Source of the DNA: an uncultured Pelagibacteraceae bacterium
GTDB lineage: Bacteria > Pseudomonadota > Alphaproteobacteria > Pelagibacterales > Pelagibacteraceae
Length of the DNA stretch: 64,000 nucleotides
Direction of reading: 5' to 3'
Assembly (NCBI GenBank): GCA_902591775.1
Contig: CACJBW010000003.1
Span: 1 to 64,000 of the forward strand
Shown: positions 26,376 to 37,256 of the stretch, piece by piece
Layout: every line of letters begins with the position of its first letter
How positions within the stretch are numbered: the first letter of the stretch is position 1
Notes under the pieces: generated by a model
The model's input: the letters and a program-made list of their open reading frames with translations, nothing else
Database searches by the model: none
Told to the model about the DNA's origin: nothing
Program-made: the position numbers and the translations under genes

Positions 26376-27530
26376 TTATAATTCACTAGGTAAATGAATG
26401 TTAATTTCGGTTCCTTTACCATTAAGATTTTTTATTTCGTAATCACCTCTATGTTGAGAAATTATATGTTTGACAATTGCAAGACCTAAACCTGTTCCAC
26501 CAACTTTCCTGCTCTCTTCAACATCTACTCTATAAAATCTTTCAGTTACCCTGTTAATTTGATCCTCAGGAATTCCAATACCTTGATCAGATACAGATAT
26601 TTTAATTCCTTTTGTTATGAGTTTCCCTTTACTTGGAGAAGCTAATATATTTATAGTTGATTTTTCTTTTGAGTATTTAATAGCATTGTCTAATAAATTA
26701 GAAAAAACTGTTATTAATTTATCTTCATCACCAATAACATCACTTACATTACCTAAATTAATTTCAAGATTAATATTTTTTTCTTTTAAGCTAGTAAAAT
26801 GAACATCTTTTACTTTTGTCAATACATTCTTCAAATTAACTGGTTTGTCAGGTCTTATATGCTCCTGGAGTTCAATTCTGCTTAATATTAATAGATCACT
26901 TATTAAATTTTCCATTCTTTTGCTTTGTGAAGAGATTATTTTAAGAAAGTTTATCTTTGCTATTTCGTCATCTTTAGCAGGACCCTCTATTGTCTCTATA
27001 GCGCCTTTAATTGAAACAAGAGGAGTTTTTAATTCATGGCTAACATTAGCAACAAAGTCAGTTCTAAATTTTTGTGCTTTTGAAATTTCAGTAAGATCTT
27101 TTAAAAATAAAACAACAGAGTCTTTTTCTGTAAAAATTACAGTTGGTCCAGGAATCACATAAATTCTGTAATACTGATATGAAGGCAAATTTATTTCTAA
27201 ATCTAAATTACTGGTTTTTTTTGAAGACTTAACTTCTCTGATTTTTTCATCTAGATTAGGATTTCTTAAAATTGTGCCGAGATGTGTATTTAAAATATTT
27301 TTACCAAATCTTTTTTCGGCACTTGGATTGGCATATTTTATAATATTTAATTTATCTAATGCTATAAATTGATCCTCTAATTCATCTAATATAAATGTTT
27401 TGCTATCATCCTTTTCATACTTTGAAATAATAATTTTATCATCAGTATTTTTTTTATTTCTGTTTGAATAAATTATTATTAGTAGAAATATAATTACACA
27501 GATTAATAGTATTTCAAAGAGGCCAATCAT
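26376..27530 (-). CDS. phoR: Phosphate regulon sensor histidine kinase
   Basis: N-terminal TM, PAS, NVSHELKTPLVSIKG, DQGIGIPEDQ, GGTGLGLAIVKHI. Confidence 0.9.
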   Translation of the reverse strand: MIGLFEILLICVIIFLLIIIYSNRNKKNTDDKIIISKYEKDDSKTFILDELEDQFIALDKLNIIKYANPSAEKRFGKNILNTHLGTILRNPNLDEKIREVKSSKKTSNLDLEINLPSYQYYRIYVIPGPTVIFTEKDSVVLFLKDLTEISKAQKFRTDFVANVSHELKTPLVSIKGAIETIEGPAKDDEIAKINFLKIISSQSKRMENLISDLLILSRIELQEHIRPDKPVNLKNVLTKVKDVHFTSLKEKNINLEINLGNVSDVIGDEDKLITVFSNLLDNAIKYSKEKSTINILASPSKGKLITKGIKISVSDQGIGIPEDQINRVTERFYRVDVEESRKVGGTGLGLAIVKHIISQHRGDYEIKNLNGKGTEINIHLPSEL

Positions 27531-27601
27531 GATGTTCTAAAAGTTAAGTATATAATTAACATATTAAAAATTTAATATGCAATTATTTAAATTTTAGTTA
27601 C

Positions 27602-28606
27602 TTAATTAGGGGAGATATTATTAATAAAAATTTCTGCGGTTTTATCCCAAGTAAAGTTTTTAGAGTATTCTAGGCACTTTTCTCTTTCAACTTTTAGAGC
27701 TTTCATTGCGGATTTTTCTAAATCCTCATCTAAACAATTAATTTCACTATCTTTGAAAATATCTTTAGGACCAGGAACAGGAAATGCTGCAACTGGTGTA
27801 CCACAACTGAGGGATTCACATATTACAATTGCAAACGTATCTGTTTTGCTTGGAAAGACAAAAACATCAGATGATGTAAAATATGAAGCTAATTCACCAT
27901 TAGTTTTTTCACCCAAGAAGTGAGCATCTGGAAATTCTTTTTTTAACTTTTCAATATCTGGTCCTTTACCAACAAGAAGTTTTGTTCCTTCTAATTTTAG
28001 ATTTAAAAAAGCACGAATATTTTTTTCAATAGCCACTCGACCTACATATATCCATATAGGCCTTTTATATTCTAAATTGATTTTTTTTGGATTTTTAAAC
28101 GATCCATGATCAGCACCTCTTGTCCAAACAACCATTTTACTTTCATCTACTCCAATTTGAATTAGTTCTTTTTTCATAGATTCGGTTGTAACCAAAATTT
28201 TTTCTGCTTTGTTATGAAACTTGCTTAGGAATTTCTGTGATAATTTTTCAGGAACCCAAGGTAAATATAATTTCATATATTTATCAAATCTTGTGTGAAA
28301 ACTTGTGGTAAACTTTAGATTATTTTTAAGACAATATCTTCTTGCCATAAATCCTAAAGGACCTTCGGTAGCTATATGTATGGCTGAAGGATTTATTTTT
28401 TTTATTAAATGACTTACTCTTGGCCAAATATTCACAGAAAGTCTTATTTCATTATATTTAGGCATTGGCACAGTGAAGAAAAGTTGGGGATTTAAATACT
28501 CAACTTCGTGACCCATTGCTTCAAGTTTTTTTCCTGTTTCATTTAAAGTTCTTACCACACCATTTACTTGTGGAAAATAAGCGTCTGTTACAATTAATAT
28601 TTTCAT
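27602..28606 (-). CDS. GT4 glycosyltransferase, probably lipid glycosyltransferase (Agt-like) for P-free lipids
   Basis: YFPQVNGVVRTLNETGKKLEAMGHEV; IHIATEGPLGFMARRYC; FTTSFHTRFDKY; 1-bp overlap with the phosphoesterase. Confidence 0.8.
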   Translation of the reverse strand: MKILIVTDAYFPQVNGVVRTLNETGKKLEAMGHEVEYLNPQLFFTVPMPKYNEIRLSVNIWPRVSHLIKKINPSAIHIATEGPLGFMARRYCLKNNLKFTTSFHTRFDKYMKLYLPWVPEKLSQKFLSKFHNKAEKILVTTESMKKELIQIGVDESKMVVWTRGADHGSFKNPKKINLEYKRPIWIYVGRVAIEKNIRAFLNLKLEGTKLLVGKGPDIEKLKKEFPDAHFLGEKTNGELASYFTSSDVFVFPSKTDTFAIVICESLSCGTPVAAFPVPGPKDIFKDSEINCLDEDLEKSAMKALKVEREKCLEYSKNFTWDKTAEIFINNISPN

Positions 28607-29424
28607 TATGATGCCTTTTTCAGACCTGGAGTTTCAATTACTTCTTTATCTGAATTATTACGACTATCTGAAAATTCTTCTCTTAATTTATCCCAATAAA
28701 TTATTTCAAACGTTCCATCAAAGTTTTCAACTAAGGCAGTACAAGACTCAACCCAGTCTCCACAATTTAAATAATTAACACCATCATAATTTTCATTTTG
28801 GGCATGGTGAATATGCCCACAGATTATTCCATCAAATTTTTTTTTCTTTCCATATTCTGCAATTGTTTTTTCGTATTCTCCCATATATTTAACTGCATTT
28901 TTTACCTTATATTTAAGAAACTTTGCTAAAGACCACTGGCCTTTACCTCTTAGACGTCTAAAAAAGTTAATCACTACATTTAATTTCAATAGCATTTCAT
29001 AGGCTATTGCGCCTAACTTCGACAACCATTTGGCATATCTCATAACACCATCCCAAGCATCACCGTGAACAACTAAATATTTTTTATTTAAAACAGACTG
29101 ATGAATTACTCTATTGATCATTTTTATCTGTCCAAAATGCATAGGAATAAATTTTCGAAACACTTCATCATGATTACCTATAACGTAGTAAACTTCTGTT
29201 CCATGTCTTGCTTTTCTTAATATTTTTTGAATTACGTCATTATGTTCTTGTGGCCAATAAAAATTTTTTTGAAGTGCCCAAACATCTATTATATCGCCTA
29301 CACAGTAAAGTTTTTCTGATCTTGTATTTTTAAAAAATTCAAGCAATTTATTTGCTTGGCAACCTTTAGTACCAAGATGCACATCTGAAATGAATATACT
29401 TTTGTATTTTAATATAGGTTTCAT
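28606..29424 (-). CDS. plcP: Metallophosphoesterase, PlcP-like phospholipase C (UDP-2,3-diacylglucosamine hydrolase-like fold)
   Basis: SDVHLGTKGCQ; GDIIDVW; VIGNHDE; VHGDAWDG; GHIHHA; adjacent to GT4. Confidence 0.78.
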   Translation of the reverse strand: MKPILKYKSIFISDVHLGTKGCQANKLLEFFKNTRSEKLYCVGDIIDVWALQKNFYWPQEHNDVIQKILRKARHGTEVYYVIGNHDEVFRKFIPMHFGQIKMINRVIHQSVLNKKYLVVHGDAWDGVMRYAKWLSKLGAIAYEMLLKLNVVINFFRRLRGKGQWSLAKFLKYKVKNAVKYMGEYEKTIAEYGKKKKFDGIICGHIHHAQNENYDGVNYLNCGDWVESCTALVENFDGTFEIIYWDKLREEFSDSRNNSDKEVIETPGLKKAS

Positions 29425-29510
29425 TTAATCCTTTTTTTTTAATTCAATTTGCACTAGAATCGTTTAATTCTTTGTGCCATAGTAATGTTAAGGAAATATT
29501 AAAATTTATT

Positions 29511-30398
29511 ATGAAATATTGCATTATTTACAACAAAAACGCTTCCTCTGGCAGAAAATCTAAATTTATAAAAAAAATTTCTGATGAACTTTCTAAGTAT
29601 AACGATGTTTCTTTTTTTGAAACTGAGAGCGTGGATAAAGCAGAGGCAGTATTTAAAAATATTTCTAAGTTAAATATAGATAGACTTGTAGTTGCTGGAG
29701 GCGATGGTTCAGTATCATTTGCAATAAACAAACTTATTAAAAATAATTTTGTTCCAAAAAAAGATTTTGCTATTGGTTATATACCAGCTGGAACTGCTAA
29801 TTTACTTCAAGCTGAACTAAATATGAGTAAAAAAATAAGTAAAATTGTTCAAATTTTACAATCAAACAATTTAAAACAAACTAATTTAGTAAAAATCAAT
29901 AATGATTATTTTATTTTAATGGCAGGTATAGGTTGGGATGCAACGATAGTCCATTCAATTAATAGTTCTCTAAAAAAACTGTTAGGTAAAATTATTTTTG
30001 GATATAAAGGATTGCAAAAATTTTTGTTAATGAAAAATCAAAAATTAAAAGTTAACATAGATGGTCAAAATCATATAGCTGACTGGGTGTTATGTTCTAA
30101 TACCAATTATTATGCGGGTCACTACAAAATTAATAAAACAAATATATTTGATAACAAAATTATTACTTATGTATTCAAAGACCTTACAAGAATAAAAATA
30201 CTTTATTATATTTATTTGATTATTTTTTTTGGAGATTTATCGAAGTCTACGAGTGTTATAACATCTTATTCCAGTGAGCTAAAAATTGATGGACAAGGGA
30301 AAAAAATTCCAATTCAAATTGATGGTGATAAATATCAATATTGTGATAACGTAGAATTAAGGAAATCAGGAAAATATTTTAACATATTAACAGCATAA
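29511..30398 (+). CDS. Diacylglycerol/lipid kinase family protein (DAGK catalytic domain)
   Basis: IIYNKNASSGRKSKF; VVAGGDGSVSFAINKL; GYIPAGTANLLQAELNMS. Confidence 0.82.
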   Translation: MKYCIIYNKNASSGRKSKFIKKISDELSKYNDVSFFETESVDKAEAVFKNISKLNIDRLVVAGGDGSVSFAINKLIKNNFVPKKDFAIGYIPAGTANLLQAELNMSKKISKIVQILQSNNLKQTNLVKINNDYFILMAGIGWDATIVHSINSSLKKLLGKIIFGYKGLQKFLLMKNQKLKVNIDGQNHIADWVLCSNTNYYAGHYKINKTNIFDNKIITYVFKDLTRIKILYYIYLIIFFGDLSKSTSVITSYSSELKIDGQGKKIPIQIDGDKYQYCDNVELRKSGKYFNILTA

Positions 30399-30486
30399 CT
30401 TTTAAATAAAAGAATTTATCAAAAAATCATTTTACTAAGATATTTAATTTAAATATAATTATTATAAAATTACACAGGAGGTCATT

Positions 30487-30696
30487 ATGAGTAAAAAGTT
30501 AAAGAAAAATGAAAAAAGAAAAAAAAAGGTTATCAAGTTAATAGAAAAACTTAAAAATAAGATCAATTTAAAAGAAAAAAAATTATCTAAAATTAATATT
30601 AAAATTGCAAGTATTGAAAAAAGAGTTGCTGAAAAAAAAAACAAAAAACTAGCTAAAAAGAAGACTATCGAGAGTTCCGCATCTGTAAATAATTAA
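30487..30696 (+). CDS. Small Lys-rich protein (69 aa)
   Basis: AGGAGG RBS immediately upstream (cacaggaggtcattATG); about 25 of 69 residues are Lys. Confidence 0.6.
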   Translation: MSKKLKKNEKRKKKVIKLIEKLKNKINLKEKKLSKINIKIASIEKRVAEKKNKKLAKKKTIESSASVNN

Positions 30697-30708
30697 TTTC
30701 TAAATCTT

Positions 30709-30741
30709 CTTTCCCCTTTTTGTAATTAAAAAAGGGGAAAG
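30709..30741 (+). terminator. Perfect 13-bp hairpin after the Lys-rich gene
   Basis: CTTTCCCCTTTTT / AAAAAGGGGAAAG. Confidence 0.6.
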
Positions 30742-30861
30742 TAGTTAATCAACAAAATTTTAAAATTAAGGGGAAATAAAGATGTTTTATAATTTAAAAT
30801 TTTATTAGAATTTTATAATTAATGTTGATGACAAAAATATTTATAGATTATTACAATTTAA

Positions 30862-32070
30862 TTAAAGTTTATTTGCTCTACCATAAATGTCTTGATATCT
30901 AACAATATCAGTCTCTTTTAGAATTGAACCAACTTGAGCTTCCATAATTTTTACAGGTTTTTTTCCAGGATTTTGTACTCTATGAATTGCTCCTAATGGA
31001 ATAAATATATGCTCATCAGGTTTTTTATTAATAATATTTTTATTTAAAGTTATTCTTGGATTACCTTTTGTAACTAACCAATGTTCTGCTCTGTGATGAT
31101 GTTTTTGAAGACTTAATATACCTTTAGGTTTAACTGATAATTCTTTAATTAAAAACTCTTTTCCTTCAAATAAATTTAAATAACTCCCCCATGGTCTATA
31201 AAAAACATTCTTTTTCTTAAAGTGTTTTTTTTTATTTTTATCATATATCTTAAGTATCTCTTTCCAACTGCCAAGATCAGACCAAGGTATATCTAATTTA
31301 ATAGCATTAATTTTGTTTGTTTTCTCAAGTATTGCATAATCAAAAGATTTCTCGATTGATTGTTCAAAAGCTCTTTTATTTAAATAGTAAGTATTATTTT
31401 TATATTTGCCTTTTTTAAGTGCCTCAACACAACTTTTATAAGTTTTATTTTGATATTTTTTAAAGTTATTGATTATTGAGTCTTTTCTTAAATAAAACAT
31501 ACCCGAATTCCAGTAACCTTTTTTCTTAATTACTTCTTTTGCTTTTGATAATTTTGGTTTTTCAATAAATTTTGTAACTTTATTTATAGATTTAATTTTT
31601 TTAGTTAAAAAATATCCATATTCACTTGATGGGCTTGTAGGTTTTATTCCAAAAATAAATAGATTTTGATTATCTAAATTTGATTTATTTTTTAATAAAG
31701 ATTTATTTAAAATATTTGACTTTTCAATTAAATGATCTGCTGCAAAAACCATTAATGGTTGATCTAATGGAATGTCTTTTATTAATGCAGATGCTAGTAT
31801 TGCTGGTGCAGTATTTTTTTTAGCTGGTTCTAGAACTATTTTAAACTTTTTTATTTTACTTTTTTTTAAAGCTAATTTGACTTCCTTTAAGTATTTGAGG
31901 TTTGTGCTGATTATAGGAAAATCAAAAATTGGTTTATTTACTCTTTCTAAAGTTTTTTGAATTAAACTCCATCCGCCAAAATCAATAAATTGTTTTGCTT
32001 GATGTTTTTTTTTATCTGGCCAAAGTCTTGTTCCTGCGCCACCACAAAGTATTACAGGTCTAATTTTCAT
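30862..32070 (-). CDS. manC: Mannose-1-phosphate guanylyltransferase
   Basis: ILCGGAGTRLWPDKKKHQAKQF; C-terminal cupin (RPWGSYLNL..QKHHHRAEHWLVTKG). Confidence 0.88.
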   Translation of the reverse strand: MKIRPVILCGGAGTRLWPDKKKHQAKQFIDFGGWSLIQKTLERVNKPIFDFPIISTNLKYLKEVKLALKKSKIKKFKIVLEPAKKNTAPAILASALIKDIPLDQPLMVFAADHLIEKSNILNKSLLKNKSNLDNQNLFIFGIKPTSPSSEYGYFLTKKIKSINKVTKFIEKPKLSKAKEVIKKKGYWNSGMFYLRKDSIINNFKKYQNKTYKSCVEALKKGKYKNNTYYLNKRAFEQSIEKSFDYAILEKTNKINAIKLDIPWSDLGSWKEILKIYDKNKKKHFKKKNVFYRPWGSYLNLFEGKEFLIKELSVKPKGILSLQKHHHRAEHWLVTKGNPRITLNKNIINKKPDEHIFIPLGAIHRVQNPGKKPVKIMEAQVGSILKETDIVRYQDIYGRANKL

Positions 32071-33788
32071 TAAATATCAGCGTACGTTCTAACCTCGTTT
32101 TTACCACCTGGATGAGTTGGTGCACCTTTATAAGCTGGTCCTACTGTTTGTGCATATTTCCATAATGTACCATTACCAAAATTCACTTTTCTCGGTTTCC
32201 ATTTTTTACGTCTTGCACTTAGTTCCTTCTTTGTAAGTCTTACGTTAATTGTGCCCTTTTCTGCGTCTATATCGATGATATCCCCATTCCTTAAAAGGGC
32301 TATAGGACCGCCTACGGAGGCCTCAGGGCCCACATGACCGATACAAAAGCCTCTGGTAGCCCCAGAGAACCTACCGTCTGTAATGAGGGCTACTTTCTCC
32401 CCTTTTCCTTGACCGTAGATTGCTGCAGTTGTTTGAAGCATTTCTCTCATTCCAGGACCTCCTATGGGCCCTTCATATCTAATTATAATGATGTCTCCAT
32501 CTTTGTATTTTCTGTTTATTACCGCTTTATACGCAGACTCTTCATTATCAAAACATCTAGCTCTTCCTGTAAATTGTAATTTTTTCAAACCTGCTATTTT
32601 TACAATTCCACCCTCTGGAGCTAAATTACCTTTTAATCCAACTACTCCTCCTGTTGGTGAAATTGGATTTTGATAAGATCTCATTACTTTTTGATTTTCT
32701 CTAAATTTTACATTTTTTAAATTTTCTCTCATGGTTTTGCCTGTAACCGTCATACAATCACCATGAATGTAACCACCATCCATTAGAGTTTTTAATAACA
32801 TTGGAACTCCTCCTGCTTCCCACATATCTTTTGCAACATATTTTCCACCTGGTTTTAAATCTGCAAGATAAGGAGTTTTCTTAAATATTTTTGCAACATC
32901 CATTAAATCAAATTTAATTCCAATTTCATTTGCGATAGCTGGTAAGTGTAAACCTGCATTTGTTGATCCACCTGTTGCTGCAACGATTGTTGCTGCATTT
33001 TCAAGAGCTTTTCTTGTTACTATGTCTCTAGGTCTAATATTTTTTGCTAATAAATTCATTACAGCTTTACCGCTGTCTATTGCATATTTATTTCTTTCTA
33101 AATATGGTGCTGGCGTTCCTGCTGAGAATGGTAAAGCTAGTCCTATTGCTTCAGAGACACATGCCATTGTATTTGCAGTAAATTGTCCACCACAAGCACC
33201 TGCGCTTGGACATGCTTTTAATTCTAATTTTCTTAATGCATGAGCTGTCATTTTTTTTGATGTATATTTTCCAACACCTTCAAATACATCTACAACAGTT
33301 ACATCTTTTCCATTAAATCTTCCAGGTAGAATTGATCCACCATATATAAATACACTTGGAATATTTAAACGAACCATCGACATCATTAAACCTGGTAATG
33401 ATTTATCACAGCCCGCTAATCCAACTAATGCATCATAACAATGTCCTCTAACCGTAAGTTCAGTTGAGTCTGCTATTACATCTCTTGAAATTAGAGATGA
33501 CTTCATTCCTTCATGACCCATCGCAATACCATCAGTTACTGTAATAGTACAAAATTCTCTTGGAGTTCCGCCTGAAGCTTTAACTCCTTTTTTAACTGAT
33601 TGAGCTTGCTTCATTAAATTTATGTTACAAGGAGCGGCTTCATTCCATGTTGAAACAACACCAACAAATGGCTTAGCAACATCCTTTTCTGTTAAATCCA
33701 TTGCATAATAAAATGATCTTTGAGGGGCTTTATCTGCACCTATTGTTGTATGTCTACTTGGTAATTTTTTCTTATTAAATTTTTTCAT
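32070..33788 (-). CDS. ilvD: Dihydroxy-acid dehydratase
   Basis: [63 protein letters not shown]. Confidence 0.96.
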   Translation of the reverse strand: MKKFNKKKLPSRHTTIGADKAPQRSFYYAMDLTEKDVAKPFVGVVSTWNEAAPCNINLMKQAQSVKKGVKASGGTPREFCTITVTDGIAMGHEGMKSSLISRDVIADSTELTVRGHCYDALVGLAGCDKSLPGLMMSMVRLNIPSVFIYGGSILPGRFNGKDVTVVDVFEGVGKYTSKKMTAHALRKLELKACPSAGACGGQFTANTMACVSEAIGLALPFSAGTPAPYLERNKYAIDSGKAVMNLLAKNIRPRDIVTRKALENAATIVAATGGSTNAGLHLPAIANEIGIKFDLMDVAKIFKKTPYLADLKPGGKYVAKDMWEAGGVPMLLKTLMDGGYIHGDCMTVTGKTMRENLKNVKFRENQKVMRSYQNPISPTGGVVGLKGNLAPEGGIVKIAGLKKLQFTGRARCFDNEESAYKAVINRKYKDGDIIIIRYEGPIGGPGMREMLQTTAAIYGQGKGEKVALITDGRFSGATRGFCIGHVGPEASVGGPIALLRNGDIIDIDAEKGTINVRLTKKELSARRKKWKPRKVNFGNGTLWKYAQTVGPAYKGAPTHPGGKNEVRTYADI

Positions 33789-36415
33789 TATAAACCTTTA
33801 AGAGTTAATTCTATTTTTTTAACATCTTTTTCAAGATTAGCAAAGTTGCTTTTCTCCTGTTCTACTATATTTTGTGGTGCACGATCAACAAAGGATTTAT
33901 TTGATAATCTAACATCAATTTTTTTCATCTCTTCGCTAATTTTTGTAATTTTCTTTTCTAGAGTTGATTTGATCATATTTAAATTAACATCTTCATCAAA
34001 ATATAATTTAAATAACTCACCACTTATGACTATACTTGCGGAGGGTTTATCTAAATCTTTTTCATAAAAATTTTTAATTCTTCCATTTTTTTTCATTATA
34101 TTTTCATTAGAAGATAAAAAAGTTTTATATTCTTTGTTTGTATTTTCTGTTGAAATTTCAATAAATGATCCAGGACTTATATTTAATTCATTTTTAAATG
34201 ATCTTATTGATGTAATAAAATTGATGATATTATTTATCTCATCATACGATTTTTTTTCATGATAATCATCTTCTAGCCAATTAGCATGCATCAAGTAATC
34301 TTTGCCATCTTTATCTAGCTTATTATTTAACCATATCTCTTCGGTTACAAATGGAATAAATGGATGAAGTATTATTAAAATTTCCTTAAAAACATATGCT
34401 GATGTTTGTCTTAACTCCTTGATATCTTCCTCATTTTCAGAGTTTAAAACAGTTTTAGATAGCTCTAAATACCAATCACAAAATGAATGCCATACAAACT
34501 GATAAATATTCTTTGCTGCCTCATCAAACCTATAGTTTTTTAAACTATTTTCTGTGTCGTTTTTAACTTTTACAAGTTCAGATAGTATCCACTTATTAAT
34601 AGTTAAGTTTATATTTTCAGGTTTTTTTACATCACCAAAATCACATTTATTTTGTGTTAAAAAATTATTTGCATTCCAAATTTTATTTAGGAAATTTCTA
34701 TAACCTTTAACCCTGTCTTCAGATAATTTTACGTCTCGACCTGGTGATGCCATTGATAATAAAGTAAATCTTAAGGCGTCTGCACTATATTTTTCGATAA
34801 GTTCTAATGGATCAATAACATTGCCCTTTGATTTAGACATTTTTTGACCCTTTTCATCTCTAACTAAAGCATGAACATAAATATTTTTAAAAGGTTCCTT
34901 ATCTAAAAACTGAGTTCCCATCATTATCATTCTAGCAACCCAGAAAAATATGATATCAAAACCAGTGACGAGAACACTTGTTGGATAAAATTTTTCAACT
35001 TCTGGAGTTTTTTCTGGCCAACCTAAAGTAGCAAATGGCCATAGACCTGATGAAAACCAAGTGTCTAGAACATCTTCATCTCTTTTTAATTCTACATCTT
35101 TTGAATAGAATTCTTTTGCTTGATTTTTGCACTCATCCTCATTTTCAGCTACAAATATTTTTCCATCAGGTCCGTACCAAGCAGGTATTTGATGTCCCCA
35201 CCATAATTGACGAGAAATACACCAAGGTTCAATGTTATCCATCCATTGAAAATATGTTTTTGACCAATTTTCAGGAAAAAATTTAGTCTTTCCATTATTT
35301 ACTACCTCTTTTGCTTTAATGGCTAAAGTTTTTGCATCAACAAACCATTGTTCTGTTAAATAAGGCTCAATAATAGAATTAGATCTATCTCCATAAGGAA
35401 CTTTGTTTACTAACTTTTCTATTTTTTCTAAAAACTTACCTTCTTCAAGATGTTCTAAAATTAATTTTCTTGCAGCAAATCTATCTAAACCTTTATATAG
35501 GTCAGGTGCATTGTCATTTATTTTTCCATCAGGCGTAAATATATTAATTACTTCTAACTTGTTTCTTATACCTACATCATAGTCATTGAAATCATGAGCT
35601 GGAGTAATTTTTACTGCTCCTGTTCCTTGTTCAGGATCAGCATAGTCATCTGTTATTACTTTTATTTTTCTGTTTGCTAAAGGAATGGTCACTAGCTTTC
35701 CAACAATATCTTTAAACCTATCGTCTTTTGGATTAACTGCTATTGCAGTATCTCCCAACATAGTTTCAGGTCTGGTTGTTGCAATTGTTATAAATTTATC
35801 AGAATTTTCTATAGGATAATTTATATAATAAAGTTGAGAATTTACTTCACGTTGATCAACTTCTAAATCAGATATTGCTGTTTTTAAAACAACATCCCAA
35901 TTTACAAGTTTTTTTGCTTTGTAGATTAATTTCTTATTATAAAGATCAACAAATACTTTTAGGACTGATTTGGATAAATTCTCATCCATTGTGAATGCAT
36001 TACGAGACCAATCACAAGAACATCCAAGTTTTTTAAGTTGGTTTATAATAATATCGCCATACTCATTTTTCCATTCCCATACTTTTTCTATAAATTTTTC
36101 TCTACCTAAATCGTTTTTTTTTACACCTTCTTTTGCAAGTTTTTTTTCAACTAATGCTTGGGTTGCAATACCAGCGTGGTCTGTACCTGGCTGCCATAAA
36201 GTTTCATAATTATTCATTCTATGAAATCTTGTTAAAACATCTTGAATTGAGTTATTTAAAGCATGCCCCATGTGGAGACTTCCAGTTACATTCGGTGGTG
36301 GAATTACAATTGAGAATTTTTTTGAATTTTCTTTGGGTTTAAATAAATCATTTTTTTCCCAATAATCGTAGATTTTATTTTCTACATTTTTATGCTCATA
36401 TTTATCAAAACTCAT
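33788..36415 (-). CDS. valS: Valyl-tRNA synthetase
   Basis: [43 protein letters not shown]. Confidence 0.97.
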   Translation of the reverse strand: MSFDKYEHKNVENKIYDYWEKNDLFKPKENSKKFSIVIPPPNVTGSLHMGHALNNSIQDVLTRFHRMNNYETLWQPGTDHAGIATQALVEKKLAKEGVKKNDLGREKFIEKVWEWKNEYGDIIINQLKKLGCSCDWSRNAFTMDENLSKSVLKVFVDLYNKKLIYKAKKLVNWDVVLKTAISDLEVDQREVNSQLYYINYPIENSDKFITIATTRPETMLGDTAIAVNPKDDRFKDIVGKLVTIPLANRKIKVITDDYADPEQGTGAVKITPAHDFNDYDVGIRNKLEVINIFTPDGKINDNAPDLYKGLDRFAARKLILEHLEEGKFLEKIEKLVNKVPYGDRSNSIIEPYLTEQWFVDAKTLAIKAKEVVNNGKTKFFPENWSKTYFQWMDNIEPWCISRQLWWGHQIPAWYGPDGKIFVAENEDECKNQAKEFYSKDVELKRDEDVLDTWFSSGLWPFATLGWPEKTPEVEKFYPTSVLVTGFDIIFFWVARMIMMGTQFLDKEPFKNIYVHALVRDEKGQKMSKSKGNVIDPLELIEKYSADALRFTLLSMASPGRDVKLSEDRVKGYRNFLNKIWNANNFLTQNKCDFGDVKKPENINLTINKWILSELVKVKNDTENSLKNYRFDEAAKNIYQFVWHSFCDWYLELSKTVLNSENEEDIKELRQTSAYVFKEILIILHPFIPFVTEEIWLNNKLDKDGKDYLMHANWLEDDYHEKKSYDEINNIINFITSIRSFKNELNISPGSFIEISTENTNKEYKTFLSSNENIMKKNGRIKNFYEKDLDKPSASIVISGELFKLYFDEDVNLNMIKSTLEKKITKISEEMKKIDVRLSNKSFVDRAPQNIVEQEKSNFANLEKDVKKIELTLKGL

Positions 36416-36534
36416 TGAATTGTTTTATAAATTAATCAAATTAATAAACAATAATGAAAATCATTGCTAAATTTATAGACTAATGATCAAAATGAATTAT
36501 ACAAATATCGATTACCAAATATTTTATATTTGAT

Positions 36535-36608
36535 GGCAACGTGGCGGAATGGTTACGCAGAGGATTGCAAATCCTTGTATCCCGGTTCGATTCCGGGCGT
36601 TGCCTCCA
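36535..36608 (+). tRNA. tRNA-Cys (GCA)
   Basis: Cloverleaf GGCAACG...CGTTGCC-T-CCA; loop TTGCAAA; GGTTCGATTCC T arm; CCA encoded. Confidence 0.95.
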
Positions 36609-36657
36609 AAATAAGTATTGAGATAAATTTTAAAAAAAGTAAGTTGTGAGAAAATAT

Positions 36658-36733
36658 TCCTCGGTAGCTCAGTTGGTAGAGCAGTTGACTGTTAATCAAT
36701 TGGTCGCAGGTTCGAGTCCTGCCCGAGGAGCCA
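36658..36733 (+). tRNA. tRNA-Asn (GTT)
   Basis: TCCTCGG...CCGAGGA-G-CCA; loop CTGTTAA; GGTTCGAGTCC; CCA encoded. Confidence 0.95.
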
Positions 36734-36739
36734 AATCAA

Positions 36740-37111
36740 TTAAACAGCTTTAGAAGTATTTATTTGTGCTATTTGTAAATTTTTTCCGAATTTAATTTTT
36801 TGATCCTGAGTTAACTCTGAATAAACTTTAACTAAGAAGTTATAGTTTACATTCATGTGTCCCTCTTTTGATTTATCAAGATTTACTAGATATTCTGAAA
36901 AATCCTCAAAGAAGTAGTTTATTGGAACTTTTAAATAATTAGAAAGTTGTAATAATCTAATTGAACTTACACCGTTAGTTCCTTTTTCATACTTTTGAAT
37001 TTGTTGAAATGTTACGTTTATAGCTTTTGCTACTTTAGTCTGAGTTAAACCTAGTGCTAATCTTCTTAGCTTGAGCTTATTGCCAAGATGTTTGTTAAAA
37101 TTATCTTCCAT
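36740..37111 (-). CDS. XRE/Cro-CI family HTH transcriptional regulator
   Basis: GNKLKLRRLALGLTQTKVAKAINVTFQQIQKYEKGTNGVSSIRLLQLSNYLKV. Confidence 0.88.
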   Translation of the reverse strand: MEDNFNKHLGNKLKLRRLALGLTQTKVAKAINVTFQQIQKYEKGTNGVSSIRLLQLSNYLKVPINYFFEDFSEYLVNLDKSKEGHMNVNYNFLVKVYSELTQDQKIKFGKNLQIAQINTSKAV

Positions 37112-37256
37112 TCAAGACCCCTCTTTAAATAAAATAATAATGTGAGTTAATCTAAATAGAAAACTTTATGCAAGTAAAATAATTTTTAAAAAAAATGGTT
37201 TTTTTAACTTATTCAAAACCTGTCAAGTAACTTTTTATGAAGTCTTTAGAATTATT

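Noticed and set aside
29425-29510. Pho box in the plcP/lipid-kinase divergent region
   Set aside because: CTTAACATTAC-like fragments only; no second half-site at 11-bp spacing.
30742-30861. Possible small RNA in AT-rich gap after the Lys-rich gene
   Set aside because: Only AT-rich sequence with an 8-codon ORF; no stable structure beyond the terminator already listed.
36535-36733. tRNA-Cys/tRNA-Asn pair as a genomic-island integration site
   Set aside because: Both tRNAs are intact, no integrase or attachment-site repeat was seen, and flanks are core genes.
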